Assembly: GCF_900090325.1 (NCBI RefSeq)
Contig: NZ_FMHW01000002.1
Coordinates: 1,240,001 to 1,304,000 of the forward strand
Direction: 5' to 3'
DNA: 64,000 bases
Origin: Micromonospora pallida
Lineage (GTDB): Bacteria; Actinomycetota; Actinomycetes; Mycobacteriales; Micromonosporaceae
Shown piece by piece: positions 1 to 8,193 of the stretch. The position numbers and the translations under genes were made by a program. Position 1 is the first letter of the stretch, and each line of letters opens with the position of its first letter. The notes under the pieces are model-generated. The model saw only the letters and a program-made list of their open reading frames with translations, was not told where the DNA came from and searched no databases.

Positions 1-3000
1 AAGCGGGGCGAGAAGATCGACCCCCGTTCCGCCGCGGTCGGCCGGTACGTCGACCGCGCCCGTGGCCGGCACGACGCGGCGCTCAAGAAGGTGGGCGCCA
101 GCAAGAAGCTCTACGACTACACGTACTCGTTCGACGGCTTCGCCGCCCGGCTGACGCAGTCGCAGGTGGCGCGGCTGCGGGCGATGCCCGACGTCGTCGC
201 CGTGACCGAGGACCGGAAGGTGTCGACCCAGACGTCGTCGACCCCGTCCTTCCTCGGCCTCGACGCGCGTTCCGATGGCCTGTGGCAGCAACTCCACGGC
301 CCGAAGAACGCCGGCGAGGGGCTCGTCATCGGCGTGATCGACTCCGGTATCTGGCCGGATAGCGCGAGCTTCGCCGACCCCGACCGCAGTGGCAAGAAGT
401 ACGGTCCGATCCCAGGGTTCCACGGCACGTGCGCGACGGGCACGGACGACTCCTGGAACGCGGACACGTGCAACGGCAAGCTCGTCGCGGCGCAGCACTT
501 CAACGCCGCGTGGGGCGGCGACCAGGGCCTCAAGGAGTTCCTGCCCTGGGAGTTCGCCTCCCCGCGTGACTACAACGGGCACGGCACCCACACGGCGTCG
601 ACGGCGGGTGGCAACCACGACGTGCCCGCGACCGGCCCGACCGTGGAGTTCGGGTCGATCAGCGGCATGGCGCCGCGCGCCCGGATCGCCGCCTACAAGG
701 CGCTCTGGTCGGCCCAGGACGGGTCCACCGCCAACGGCTACACCTCCGACCTGGTCGCCGCCGTCGACCGGGCGGTCGCCGACGGCGTCGACGTCATCAA
801 CTACTCCGTCTCCGGTACGAGCACGGACTTCCTCGATCCGGTGGAGGTGGCGTTCCTGGCCGCAGCCGAGGCGGGCGTGTTCGTCGCGGCGTCGGCCGGC
901 AACAGCGGCCCCACCGCGTCCACCGTGGCGCACCCGTCGCCCTGGGTGACGACGGTGGCTGCGGGCACGCACAACCGGGGCGCCCAGGGGGCGGTGACGC
1001 TCGGCAACGGCACCACCTACCGCGGGGTGTCACTGGCGGCCACGAAGGCGGGACCCGCGCCGCTGATCAACGCCACCGCCGCCGGACTGCCCGGCACCGA
1101 CCCGGTACGGGTGGCGCAGTGCCATGCCGCCAGGGACAACGGCGGTAAGGCCGTGCTCGACCCGGCGAAGGTGACCGGCAAGATCGTCGTCTGTGAGCGG
1201 GGGTTGACGCCGCGCCTCAACAAGAGCATCGCCGTCGCCGAGGCGGGCGGCGTCGGCATGGTCCTGACCAACGTCGACGAGAACGACAACTCGGTCAGCG
1301 CCGACCTGCACTCGGTGCCCACCGTGCACCTGACCGTCAAGGACCGCCAGGCGGTCAGGGACTACGCCGCCGGCGACGGCGCGACGGCCACCATCGAGCA
1401 GGCGGAGTTCACCGACGTCCCGGCGCCGTACGCCGCCGCGTTCTCCTCCCGCGGGCCGCTGAGCGCCGCCGGTGGCGACGTGCTGAAGCCCGACGTGACC
1501 GCGCCCGGGCAGGACATCCTGGCGGCGGTGGCGCCACCGGGCCACGGGGGGCGGGACTTCGACCTGTCCAGCGGCACCTCCATGTCCGCGCCCCACGTCG
1601 CCGGGCTGGCCGCGCTGCTGAAGCAGCAGTACCCCGACTGGTCGCCGATGGCCGTCAAGTCGGCCCTGATGACGACCGGCCGCGATGTCCTCGACGGGCC
1701 TGGCACGGACCCGTCGGTGACGTTCGCCCAGGGCGCCGGCCACGTCACCCCGAACAGCGCCACCGACCCCGGGCTCGTCTACGACAGCGACGTCAGTGAC
1801 TGGGTCGCCTTCCTCTGCGGCACCACCAAGGGCGTCGAGAAGGAGAACTGCGACGCGCTGGCCGAGAACGGCCACTCGTTCGACCCGAGTGACCTGAACA
1901 CCCCCTCGATCGCGGTCGGACGGCTGTCCGGCAGCCAGCGGGTGACCCGCGAGGTGACCAACGTCGGCCGCTCGAAGGCCACCTACACCGCCTCGGTCAG
2001 CGGGCTGAACGGCATCACCGCCAAGGTGACCCCGAGCAGCCTCACGCTGCGTCCCGGCGAGACGAAGTCGTTCACGGTGGAGTTCACGCGGACGAGCGCC
2101 GCCATGAACGCGTACCAGGGCGGTCAGCTCACCTGGACGGACCGACGCCACACGGTACGCGTCCCCGTCGTCGTACGACCGGTGCCCGAGCAGTGGGCGG
2201 CTTCCTACGGGAGCGCGGGCGGGCGGGACTCGGCCCAGTACATCGCCCTCGACCCCGCGGGGAAGCGGGTCTACGTGACCGGAGCCAGCGCCGGGTCCGC
2301 CCCGGGTGTGTTCAGCTTCACCATCGCCACTGTCGCCTACGACGCGGCCACCGGCGCCGAACTGTGGTCCAGGACCTACTCGGCCGGGTCGAACGACGAG
2401 CCGGCGGCCATCGCGGTGAGCCCCGACGGAAGCAAACTCTTCGTCACCGGCCTGAGCGCCGCTGATGACACCGGCACCGACGCCGTTACGATCGCGTACG
2501 ACACCGCCACCGGCCAACAGTCGTGGGTCGCGCGGCACACCGGGCCGGCCGCCGGAACGGACTGGAGCAACGCGCTCGCGACGAGCCCCGACGGCGAGCG
2601 CGTCTACATCACTGGCATGACCACGCTGGGCGAGGGCGGTAAGGACGACTACTTCACGATCGCGTACGACGCCGACACCGGCGAGCGCACGTGGCTCACC
2701 CACTACGACGGACCGGGTGAGGGCACCGACGACGCGAGGGTGATCGAGGTGACCCCGGACGGCTCCACGCTCTTCGTCAGCGGCCAGAGCCAGGGCAAGG
2801 CCGGCACCGGCCTGTCTGACTGGGGCACCGTCGCCTACGCCGCCGCCACCGGGGAGCAGCTCTGGACGGCCCGGCACGACGGCCCCGCGCACGGGATCGA
2901 CGTCCCCGCCGCCATGGCGGTCGCCGCCGACGGCAAGGCGCTCTTCATCACGGGCTCCAGCGCCGACCCCGACACCCAGACCGACCTGACCACGATCGCG

Positions 3001-3540
3001 TACGACACGTCCACCGGGAAGGAGCTCTGGGCGGACCGCTACGACGGGCCAGCGCACGGCAGCGACATCCCGCACGACATCACCGTCGCGAACGGCAGGG
3101 TGTACGTCACCGGCAACACCGAGGGCGAGGGCACGAGGTCGGACTTCACCACGATCGCGTACGACCCCGCCACGGGTCAGCGGTCGTGGGTCCAGCGCCG
3201 CGACGGGCAGGCGCATGGCGAGGACTACGCCTGGGACGTGGCCGTGACGCCGGACGGCAGCAAGGTGGTCATCACCGGCGAGAGCTCCGACGACGACACG
3301 AAGGGCAACGACTACGTGACGGTCGCCTACGACGCCGCGAGCGGCAACGAGGTCTGGACGGGACGCTACGACGGCCCGGTCGGTGCCGCCGACAGCGCCC
3401 GTGCGCTGGCCGTGGACGCGGCCGGCGGCGGGGTGCGGATCTTCGTGACCGGGACGACCGCGACGGGCGGGAGCCTGGAGTACGGTCTGGAGTTGGACTT
3501 CGGGACGGTGGCGTACTTCGAACCGTGGAAGCAGCCGTAA
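1..3540 (+). CDS. Secreted subtilisin-like (S8) serine protease with C-terminal propeller-like repeats (5' partial)
   Basis: The reading frame is open from base 1, so the start and signal peptide lie outside the window. The first ~80 codons resemble an inhibitor I9 propeptide. The peptidase S8 triad is visible: Asp in VIGVIDSGIW (340-342), His in NGHGTHTAS (580-582) and Ser in SGTSMSAPHVAG (1579-1581), with the oxyanion Asn in SAGNSGP. A PA domain is inserted between His and Ser (KIVVCERG, around 1180-1260), as in plant and actinobacterial subtilases. An fn3-like domain follows (around 1900-2190). The C-terminal ~440 codons hold about seven repeats of the type TIAYDxATGxxxW plus VTPDGSxVFVTG, resembling a beta-propeller. 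It is expected to be extracellular. Fusion of a subtilase to such a repeat region is less common. The family call is firm; the role of the repeats is inferred. Confidence 0.93.
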   Translation, partial: KRGEKIDPRSAAVGRYVDRARGRHDAALKKVGASKKLYDYTYSFDGFAARLTQSQVARLRAMPDVVAVTEDRKVSTQTSSTPSFLGLDARSDGLWQQLHGPKNAGEGLVIGVIDSGIWPDSASFADPDRSGKKYGPIPGFHGTCATGTDDSWNADTCNGKLVAAQHFNAAWGGDQGLKEFLPWEFASPRDYNGHGTHTASTAGGNHDVPATGPTVEFGSISGMAPRARIAAYKALWSAQDGSTANGYTSDLVAAVDRAVADGVDVINYSVSGTSTDFLDPVEVAFLAAAEAGVFVAASAGNSGPTASTVAHPSPWVTTVAAGTHNRGAQGAVTLGNGTTYRGVSLAATKAGPAPLINATAAGLPGTDPVRVAQCHAARDNGGKAVLDPAKVTGKIVVCERGLTPRLNKSIAVAEAGGVGMVLTNVDENDNSVSADLHSVPTVHLTVKDRQAVRDYAAGDGATATIEQAEFTDVPAPYAAAFSSRGPLSAAGGDVLKPDVTAPGQDILAAVAPPGHGGRDFDLSSGTSMSAPHVAGLAALLKQQYPDWSPMAVKSALMTTGRDVLDGPGTDPSVTFAQGAGHVTPNSATDPGLVYDSDVSDWVAFLCGTTKGVEKENCDALAENGHSFDPSDLNTPSIAVGRLSGSQRVTREVTNVGRSKATYTASVSGLNGITAKVTPSSLTLRPGETKSFTVEFTRTSAAMNAYQGGQLTWTDRRHTVRVPVVVRPVPEQWAASYGSAGGRDSAQYIALDPAGKRVYVTGASAGSAPGVFSFTIATVAYDAATGAELWSRTYSAGSNDEPAAIAVSPDGSKLFVTGLSAADDTGTDAVTIAYDTATGQQSWVARHTGPAAGTDWSNALATSPDGERVYITGMTTLGEGGKDDYFTIAYDADTGERTWLTHYDGPGEGTDDARVIEVTPDGSTLFVSGQSQGKAGTGLSDWGTVAYAAATGEQLWTARHDGPAHGIDVPAAMAVAADGKALFITGSSADPDTQTDLTTIAYDTSTGKELWADRYDGPAHGSDIPHDITVANGRVYVTGNTEGEGTRSDFTTIAYDPATGQRSWVQRRDGQAHGEDYAWDVAVTPDGSKVVITGESSDDDTKGNDYVTVAYDAASGNEVWTGRYDGPVGAADSARALAVDAAGGGVRIFVTGTTATGGSLEYGLELDFGTVAYFEPWKQP

Positions 3541-3549
3541 CTCTCAGCT

Positions 3550-3585
3550 GAAACGCGGCCGTCCCGAACGGGACGGCCGCGTTTC
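3550..3585. terminator. Bidirectional hairpin terminator
   Basis: A perfect 16-bp stem (GAAACGCGGCCGTCCC paired with its complement) encloses a GAAC tetraloop. It lies 10 nt after the protease stop and just beyond the convergent debranching-enzyme stop, so it can serve both genes. Confidence 0.85.
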
Positions 3586-3611
3586 GACGTGGCTCTGGTA
3601 GTAGCCGACGA

Positions 3612-5798
3612 TCATGATTCCGGCGCAAAGCGGAACGCCTCGGGGGAGGGGCATACGTGTCCCTCGGTGCCGCGGGCTTCCAGGTTCCACAGCTTGAGGA
3701 AGGCGTGCGTGTTGGTCAGCGTGATCCGGCCGATCTGTTCGGGGATGTCAGGGTCGATGGTGAGCTGGCCGTTGCGGGCGTCGAGGCCGAGCAGGGTGCG
3801 GTTGAAGAGTATGGGTGCCCCGGCGGCCCAGGCCTGTGGGCTGCAGGCGGTGGGGTAGGGCACGGGAGCGTTACTGTACGACCGGTCGTAGCCGGAGAAC
3901 GCCTCGGGCAGCCGGTAGTCGCTGAACGTGGCGGCTTCCAGCATCCCCAGGATGATTCGGTTGGCTTCTTCCCGGAAGCCGTAGCGGGCGAGTCCGTGGG
4001 CGATGATCGAGTTGTCGTGCGGCCAGACGGTACCCATGTGGTAGCCGATGGGGTTGTAGCCGCGTTCGGCGGCGGAGGTGGTCCGTACGCCCCAGCCGGA
4101 GAACATGTCCTCGGACATCAGTTGGCGGGCGATGACGGCGGCGCGGTCGGGGGGCACGATGCCGCTCCACAGCAGGTGGCCCATGTTGGAGGTCATCGAG
4201 TCGATCTGCTGTTTGTCGCCGTCCAGGCCGACGGCGTAGTAGCCGCCCCGATCGTTGATCCAGAAGTCCCGATTGAACCGGTCGCGTAGCTCGGCCGCCG
4301 CGGCACGCAGCCGCCGGGCGAGTTCCGGGTCCTGAAACGGGCCGTCGGCGAGCTCGGCCAGCCGGAGTTTCGCGTCGTAGGTGTAGCCCTGAATTTCGCA
4401 GGTCGCGATCGGCAGCACCGGGATCGACCCGTCGGCGAACTGGATTCCGTTCCACGAGTCGCGCCAGCATTGGTTGCCGAGTCCCTGTGGTGAGCGGGTG
4501 GCGTATTCGACGTAGCCGTCGCCGTCGAGGTCGCCGTACTCATCGATCCACCGCAGCGCCGCGTATGCGTTGTCGCGCAGCCTGTGGACGAATTCGTCTT
4601 CGCCGGTCCAGCGCCAGTATTCCGACAGCAGGATCAGCCAGAGTTGGGTGGCGTCGGCGGTCCCGTAGTAGGGGTTGTGCGGTTTGAGGCCGAGCTGGGT
4701 CAACTCGCCGCTGCGGATCTCGTGCAGGATCTTGCCCGGCTCCTCGTCGCGGAAGTCGTCGACCTTGTTGCCCTGCTCCGCGGCGAGCGACCACAAGGCC
4801 TCCCGCGGCAACCGTGGACCGCTGCCGACGAGCTGGTAGGCGGTGATCAACGTGTCCCGGCCGAACAGGGTGAGGAACCAGGGCGTGCCGGCAGCAGGGA
4901 AAATGCCGGGCTGGCGCAGGTGCTTTACCTCGATCTGTATGGCGAGTTGATCCATCGCTCCCTGTTCCCACGAGCGATGCAGCATCTCGTTGTCGCTGTA
5001 CATCTTGGGCAGGATGGCCCGCCATTGGGCGCGCCGGTCAATCGCGGCGCGACCGAAGACCTCGTCGAACGGTCGGGATGGTGGGCGCAACTCCTCCGGC
5101 CGCGCCTGCAGCGGCACGTGTATCTCGCACGCCCACTCCTGGCCCGGCTCCAAGCGAAGTTCCCACACCAGCGCGTCGCCGTCCACCCGACTGGCTGCCG
5201 GACGGGCCTCCACCACCGTGCGCGCCTCGAACGTGTCATTGCGATAGGCGAACACCAACCGTGAGCCGTCCGAAGCGTGTGCGCGGGTGATCTGCGCCGA
5301 CCGGTCCCGGACCGTCTCCTTGATCTCGAAGAGATCCGCGAAGTCGGTCCCCACCGTGAGTCGAAGCTCGATCGACACCGGCTCACCAGTGAAAATCTGC
5401 AACCCGATCCGTTCGTGCAGGCCCCCATCGACGAACCGCTGCCGGCGCACCCCGACGTGGTTCGCCGGCAGACCGGGCAGCTCCGGGTTGGTCAGGAAGA
5501 ACGCCGCTGCGGACGGCTCTTCCTGACCAGAGCGCAGCACCATCAGCGACGCCCCGTTGAGGGTCAACTCCCACCGGTCAACGAAGCGGGTGTCGTTGTG
5601 CACCAAGCCACCGATCGACCCGGCGGAGGCATTGCCGACCGCGTCGGAATACATGAACGTATGCGCCTGCAGTACCGCGACCGCGTCCGGCCCCAACTCG
5701 GGCGGGAGGCTGCGCACCAGCCGGGCGGGGATCTGATCTTCCGGCGTCAGATGCGGGGTGGGGTCCGCCGGGGTCGCTCGACGGCCGATGGTAGCCAC
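3612..5798 (-). CDS. Glycogen debranching N-terminal domain protein / amylo-alpha-1,6-glucosidase-like
   Basis: This 728-aa protein starts with GTG at 5798, preceded by a GGAGGTG ribosome-binding site with 5-nt spacing. Residues ~35-240 match the beta-sandwich domain of the 'glycogen debranching N-terminal' family (GGLVHNDTRFVDRWELTL). Residues ~280-700 form the (alpha/alpha)6-barrel glycosidase part, with conserved segments PWFLTLFGRDTLITAYQ, WRDSWNGIQFADG and GYHMGTVWPHDNSIIAHG. Members are annotated as amylo-alpha-1,6-glucosidases and are thought to act on branched alpha-glucans; the true substrate is rarely tested. No signal peptide is visible, so it is probably cytoplasmic. It is monocistronic, convergent with the protease and divergent from the GntR regulator. 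Confidence 0.88.
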   Translation of the reverse strand: MATIGRRATPADPTPHLTPEDQIPARLVRSLPPELGPDAVAVLQAHTFMYSDAVGNASAGSIGGLVHNDTRFVDRWELTLNGASLMVLRSGQEEPSAAAFFLTNPELPGLPANHVGVRRQRFVDGGLHERIGLQIFTGEPVSIELRLTVGTDFADLFEIKETVRDRSAQITRAHASDGSRLVFAYRNDTFEARTVVEARPAASRVDGDALVWELRLEPGQEWACEIHVPLQARPEELRPPSRPFDEVFGRAAIDRRAQWRAILPKMYSDNEMLHRSWEQGAMDQLAIQIEVKHLRQPGIFPAAGTPWFLTLFGRDTLITAYQLVGSGPRLPREALWSLAAEQGNKVDDFRDEEPGKILHEIRSGELTQLGLKPHNPYYGTADATQLWLILLSEYWRWTGEDEFVHRLRDNAYAALRWIDEYGDLDGDGYVEYATRSPQGLGNQCWRDSWNGIQFADGSIPVLPIATCEIQGYTYDAKLRLAELADGPFQDPELARRLRAAAAELRDRFNRDFWINDRGGYYAVGLDGDKQQIDSMTSNMGHLLWSGIVPPDRAAVIARQLMSEDMFSGWGVRTTSAAERGYNPIGYHMGTVWPHDNSIIAHGLARYGFREEANRIILGMLEAATFSDYRLPEAFSGYDRSYSNAPVPYPTACSPQAWAAGAPILFNRTLLGLDARNGQLTIDPDIPEQIGRITLTNTHAFLKLWNLEARGTEGHVCPSPEAFRFAPES

Positions 5799-5998
5799 GA
5801 CAACACCTCCGTTCGACGGAAACCCCGGAATGCCAACTCAGCCACCTGAGGCATCTGCATCCCCAGCACGCCGCCGGATAATCTCTCGAGGGACGATCAT
5901 GTTGCCCTGTGCGGCAGGTGCCGGGGTTGGGCCGTCGTCGCCCGTGCTGGCAGGGCCATCACAGCGGGTATGATGCATCGAGCTCAGGGGAGTTCGGG

Positions 5999-6016
5999 CA
6001 GTGGTCTAGAGAAAGT
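5999..6016. promoter_or_regulatory. dre-like half site before the GntR gene
   Basis: The sequence AGTGGTCTAGA (6000-6010) equals the first 11 bases of the known DasR-responsive palindrome AGTGGTCTAGACCACT; the other half is lost. It lies 15-26 nt before the ATG of the regulator. DasR controls N-acetylglucosamine use, and a chitobiose importer lies in this window, but the imperfect match means chance is possible. Confidence 0.2.
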
Positions 6017-6025
6017 TTGGGAGCT

Positions 6026-6721
6026 ATGTCGGCGGCGCAGAGGGCATCCGCTGGGGTCGCCGACAACGACGTCTCAAAGAAGGACGTGATCGTCCAGAGG
6101 CTTCGTGAGGAGATCGTGTCCGGGGCTATCGCGCCGGGGGAGAAGCTCTCAGAGGCGCGTCTCGCCGAGCGTTTCGGGGTCAGTCGGATGCCGGTGCGTG
6201 AGGCGTTCAAGGAGCTCGAGGGCGGCGGATTCGTCTCGATCGAGCGTCGCCGGGGTACTTTCGTCAAAAGCCTGAGCCGGCACGAGATCCTCGATCTCTT
6301 CGAGGTGCGCGAGGCGGTCGAGGGGATGGCCGCCCGGTTGTGCGCGCACCGCGCCAGCAACGAGTTCATCGCGCGGATCGACGAGGTGATGGCGTCGATG
6401 CAGGACTGCGTCGAGGCCGGCGACAGCGACGGCTACAGCGCCATGGACGCGCGGCTGCACGAACTCATTACCGAGGGCGCTGGTAATGAACGGTTGAGCG
6501 ATCATTACCGATTGCTGGTCCAGCATCTGAACCGCAGCCTGCTGTCGTCGATCGTGACCAGGCGAGAGGGGCGGATGCGGCGGTCGCTCGCGGAGCACCG
6601 CGCCCTGGTGTACGCCATCCGCGCGCGGGACGCCGATGCGGCGGAAGAGGCCATGCGGGCTCACGTGCAGCGCGGCCGCCTCGAACTCCAGGACGAGGTC
6701 ACGGCGAAGTTCGGTCGCTGA
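6026..6721 (+). CDS. GntR-family transcriptional regulator, FCD (FadR) subfamily
   Basis: This 231-aa protein has an N-terminal winged helix-turn-helix (VIVQRLREEIVSGAIAPG followed by SEARLAERFGVSRMPVREA, residues ~18-85). The C-terminal all-helical FCD ligand-binding domain spans residues ~95-220 (LFEVREAVEGMAARLCA, then HxxL and H residues that usually bind a metal or acid ligand). FCD regulators typically repress catabolic genes for organic acids and are relieved by a pathway acid. The ATG at 6026 is chosen because the residues then read as a normal N-terminus. A GGGAG lies only 2 nt before it, so the exact start is not certain. It precedes, in the same direction, the Bmp transporter and catabolic genes, so it is the obvious local regulator. 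Confidence 0.9.
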   Translation: MSAAQRASAGVADNDVSKKDVIVQRLREEIVSGAIAPGEKLSEARLAERFGVSRMPVREAFKELEGGGFVSIERRRGTFVKSLSRHEILDLFEVREAVEGMAARLCAHRASNEFIARIDEVMASMQDCVEAGDSDGYSAMDARLHELITEGAGNERLSDHYRLLVQHLNRSLLSSIVTRREGRMRRSLAEHRALVYAIRARDADAAEEAMRAHVQRGRLELQDEVTAKFGR

Positions 6722-7003
6722 CCGGTTCGCCGCCTTCCGCACCGGGCCCCGGCACGTGCCAGGAGGAGCCCGTCGCCGGACCTGAGTGGCGGCCCGACGG
6801 TGCCACCCGCACGCGAGCCCAGCCCAGCCCGGCACGCAGCCGCTGATCGCGCGCCCGGTTAGGGGCATGCGCGCAGTCTTTGCCGTCCTCGGCCGGTGAG
6901 GTCTGGCCAGCCGGGCTGGCCGTCGCTTCCACCGCTGTCTCTGCCGACGCCGAGTCGGCCCGGCCTGTGGCGGGGCATCTGGAGTTCAGGTCGGATCAAC
7001 CTC

Positions 7004-7087
7004 TTGACAACTGGTATGGCAGATGAGCAGTATCTGGTTCACGCAACTGCCATCCACCAGCCTGCCGGTCTGTATCTACCATACTAG
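7004..7087 (+). promoter_or_regulatory. Candidate promoter and operator region of the transporter operon
   Basis: A TTGACA hexamer (7004-7009) is followed at once by CTGGTATGGCAG (7011-7022). The same sequence recurs inverted as CTGCCATCCACCAG (7047-7060, two extra bases) and as TCTACCATACTAG (7075-7087). TGGTATGGCAG appears again at 19162-19172 before another gene of the island. The motif is therefore a candidate operator of the FCD regulator. The rest of the 430-nt gap (6722-7003, 7088-7151) shows nothing else recognisable. Confidence 0.5.
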
Positions 7088-7151
7088 TTTTCTTCACTGG
7101 TCCGTTTTGCCCCTGTGCTTGAGCGGGCAGCAGCCGACGAAAGGGCTTCGC

Positions 7152-8183
7152 ATGCGTACCAAGATCGCGATCGTGTCAGCCGTTACCGCGATACCTCTCG
7201 CCCTCTCGGCGTGCGGGTCCTCGGGCGACAGCGCGGCTGCCGACGGGACCAAGAGCATCGGCTTCATCTCCCAGGCCCCCCGCAACGACGGCGGGTTCAC
7301 CCAGTTCGGACTGGCCGGCGTGAACGCGGCGATCGAGGCCGACAAGAACCTCAAGCTGTCCTCCATCGTCGACAACGCCGCCAACTCCCAGGAGCAGATC
7401 CAGGGACTCGAGTCGCTGGCCACGAAGAACCAGATCGTGGTCGCGGACGGCGCCTCGTTCAACAAGGCCGTCGCGGTCGTGGCGCCGAAGTATCCGAAGG
7501 TGCGCTTCATCCTGGTGGCCGCCGACCTCGACGCCTACGCCGAGAACGTCACCTCGGTCACCGCCGCCGTCGGGTACAACGCCATCGTCGTCGGGGCCGT
7601 CGCCTCGGCCCATTCCCGGACCAAGAAGCTCGGGATGATCGCCGGCCTTGAGGTCCCCTCCACCACCGCCTGGTACCACGGCATGGTCCAGGGTGCCGCG
7701 CTGGAGAATCCGAACACCAAGGTCGTGGAGACCTACACCGGCGACTTCAACGATGTCGGCAAGGCCAAGCAGGCCGCCGAAGCCATGATCGCCAGTGGTG
7801 TCGACTCGATCCTCTCCGACCTCGACAGCGGCTCCCGGGGCGTCTACCAGGCCGCCGGCGGCGCCACCAGCCCTACCGACGTGTACGACGTCTTCGCCCT
7901 GCACTGCGACTCGAGTCCCCACATCATCGGCTCCGGCGTAGTGAGCTGGTCCGACATCCTGAAGAACGCGGTCGCCGACGCCGCTGCCGACACGCTGCCG
8001 GCTGGCGCCATCAGCTACGGCCTGGGTACCGGCGCGCTGCGGTTCGAGTTCTGTCCGGGCAAGGGGACGCCGGAGGAGAAGGCGCTCGTCGAGAAGATCA
8101 CCAAGGACATCACCGACGGCAAGATCGTCGCCGACAAGGGTGTTCTCCTTCCCAAGCCGGCCTACCACTTCGAGCAGCGTTAG
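7152..8183 (+). CDS. BMP-family ABC transporter substrate-binding lipoprotein
   Basis: This 343-aa lipoprotein starts at ATG 7152, with AAGGG 6 nt upstream. The signal peptide ends in the lipobox LSAC (Cys about residue 21). The mature part matches the Bmp/Med family (GFISQAPRNDGGFTQFG; VVADGASFNKAVAVVAPKYP; YNAIVVGAVASAHSRTKKLG). Bmp proteins bind purine nucleosides in characterised importers such as Bacillus NupN and PnrA, but actinobacterial members occur in varied catabolic clusters. It is the first gene of the operon and is followed 10 nt later by the ATPase. The ligand is unknown. The enzymes encoded downstream suggest a small organic, possibly cyclic, compound. Confidence 0.92.
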   Translation: MRTKIAIVSAVTAIPLALSACGSSGDSAAADGTKSIGFISQAPRNDGGFTQFGLAGVNAAIEADKNLKLSSIVDNAANSQEQIQGLESLATKNQIVVADGASFNKAVAVVAPKYPKVRFILVAADLDAYAENVTSVTAAVGYNAIVVGAVASAHSRTKKLGMIAGLEVPSTTAWYHGMVQGAALENPNTKVVETYTGDFNDVGKAKQAAEAMIASGVDSILSDLDSGSRGVYQAAGGATSPTDVYDVFALHCDSSPHIIGSGVVSWSDILKNAVADAAADTLPAGAISYGLGTGALRFEFCPGKGTPEEKALVEKITKDITDGKIVADKGVLLPKPAYHFEQR

Positions 8184-8193
8184 GCCGCCGTCG

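Noticed and set aside
1030..3216. Long minus-strand open frame antisense to the subtilase
   Set aside because: It is a shadow of the GC-rich repeat region; the peptide is Arg/Gly/Val-rich with no motif, while the plus strand encodes a clear protease.
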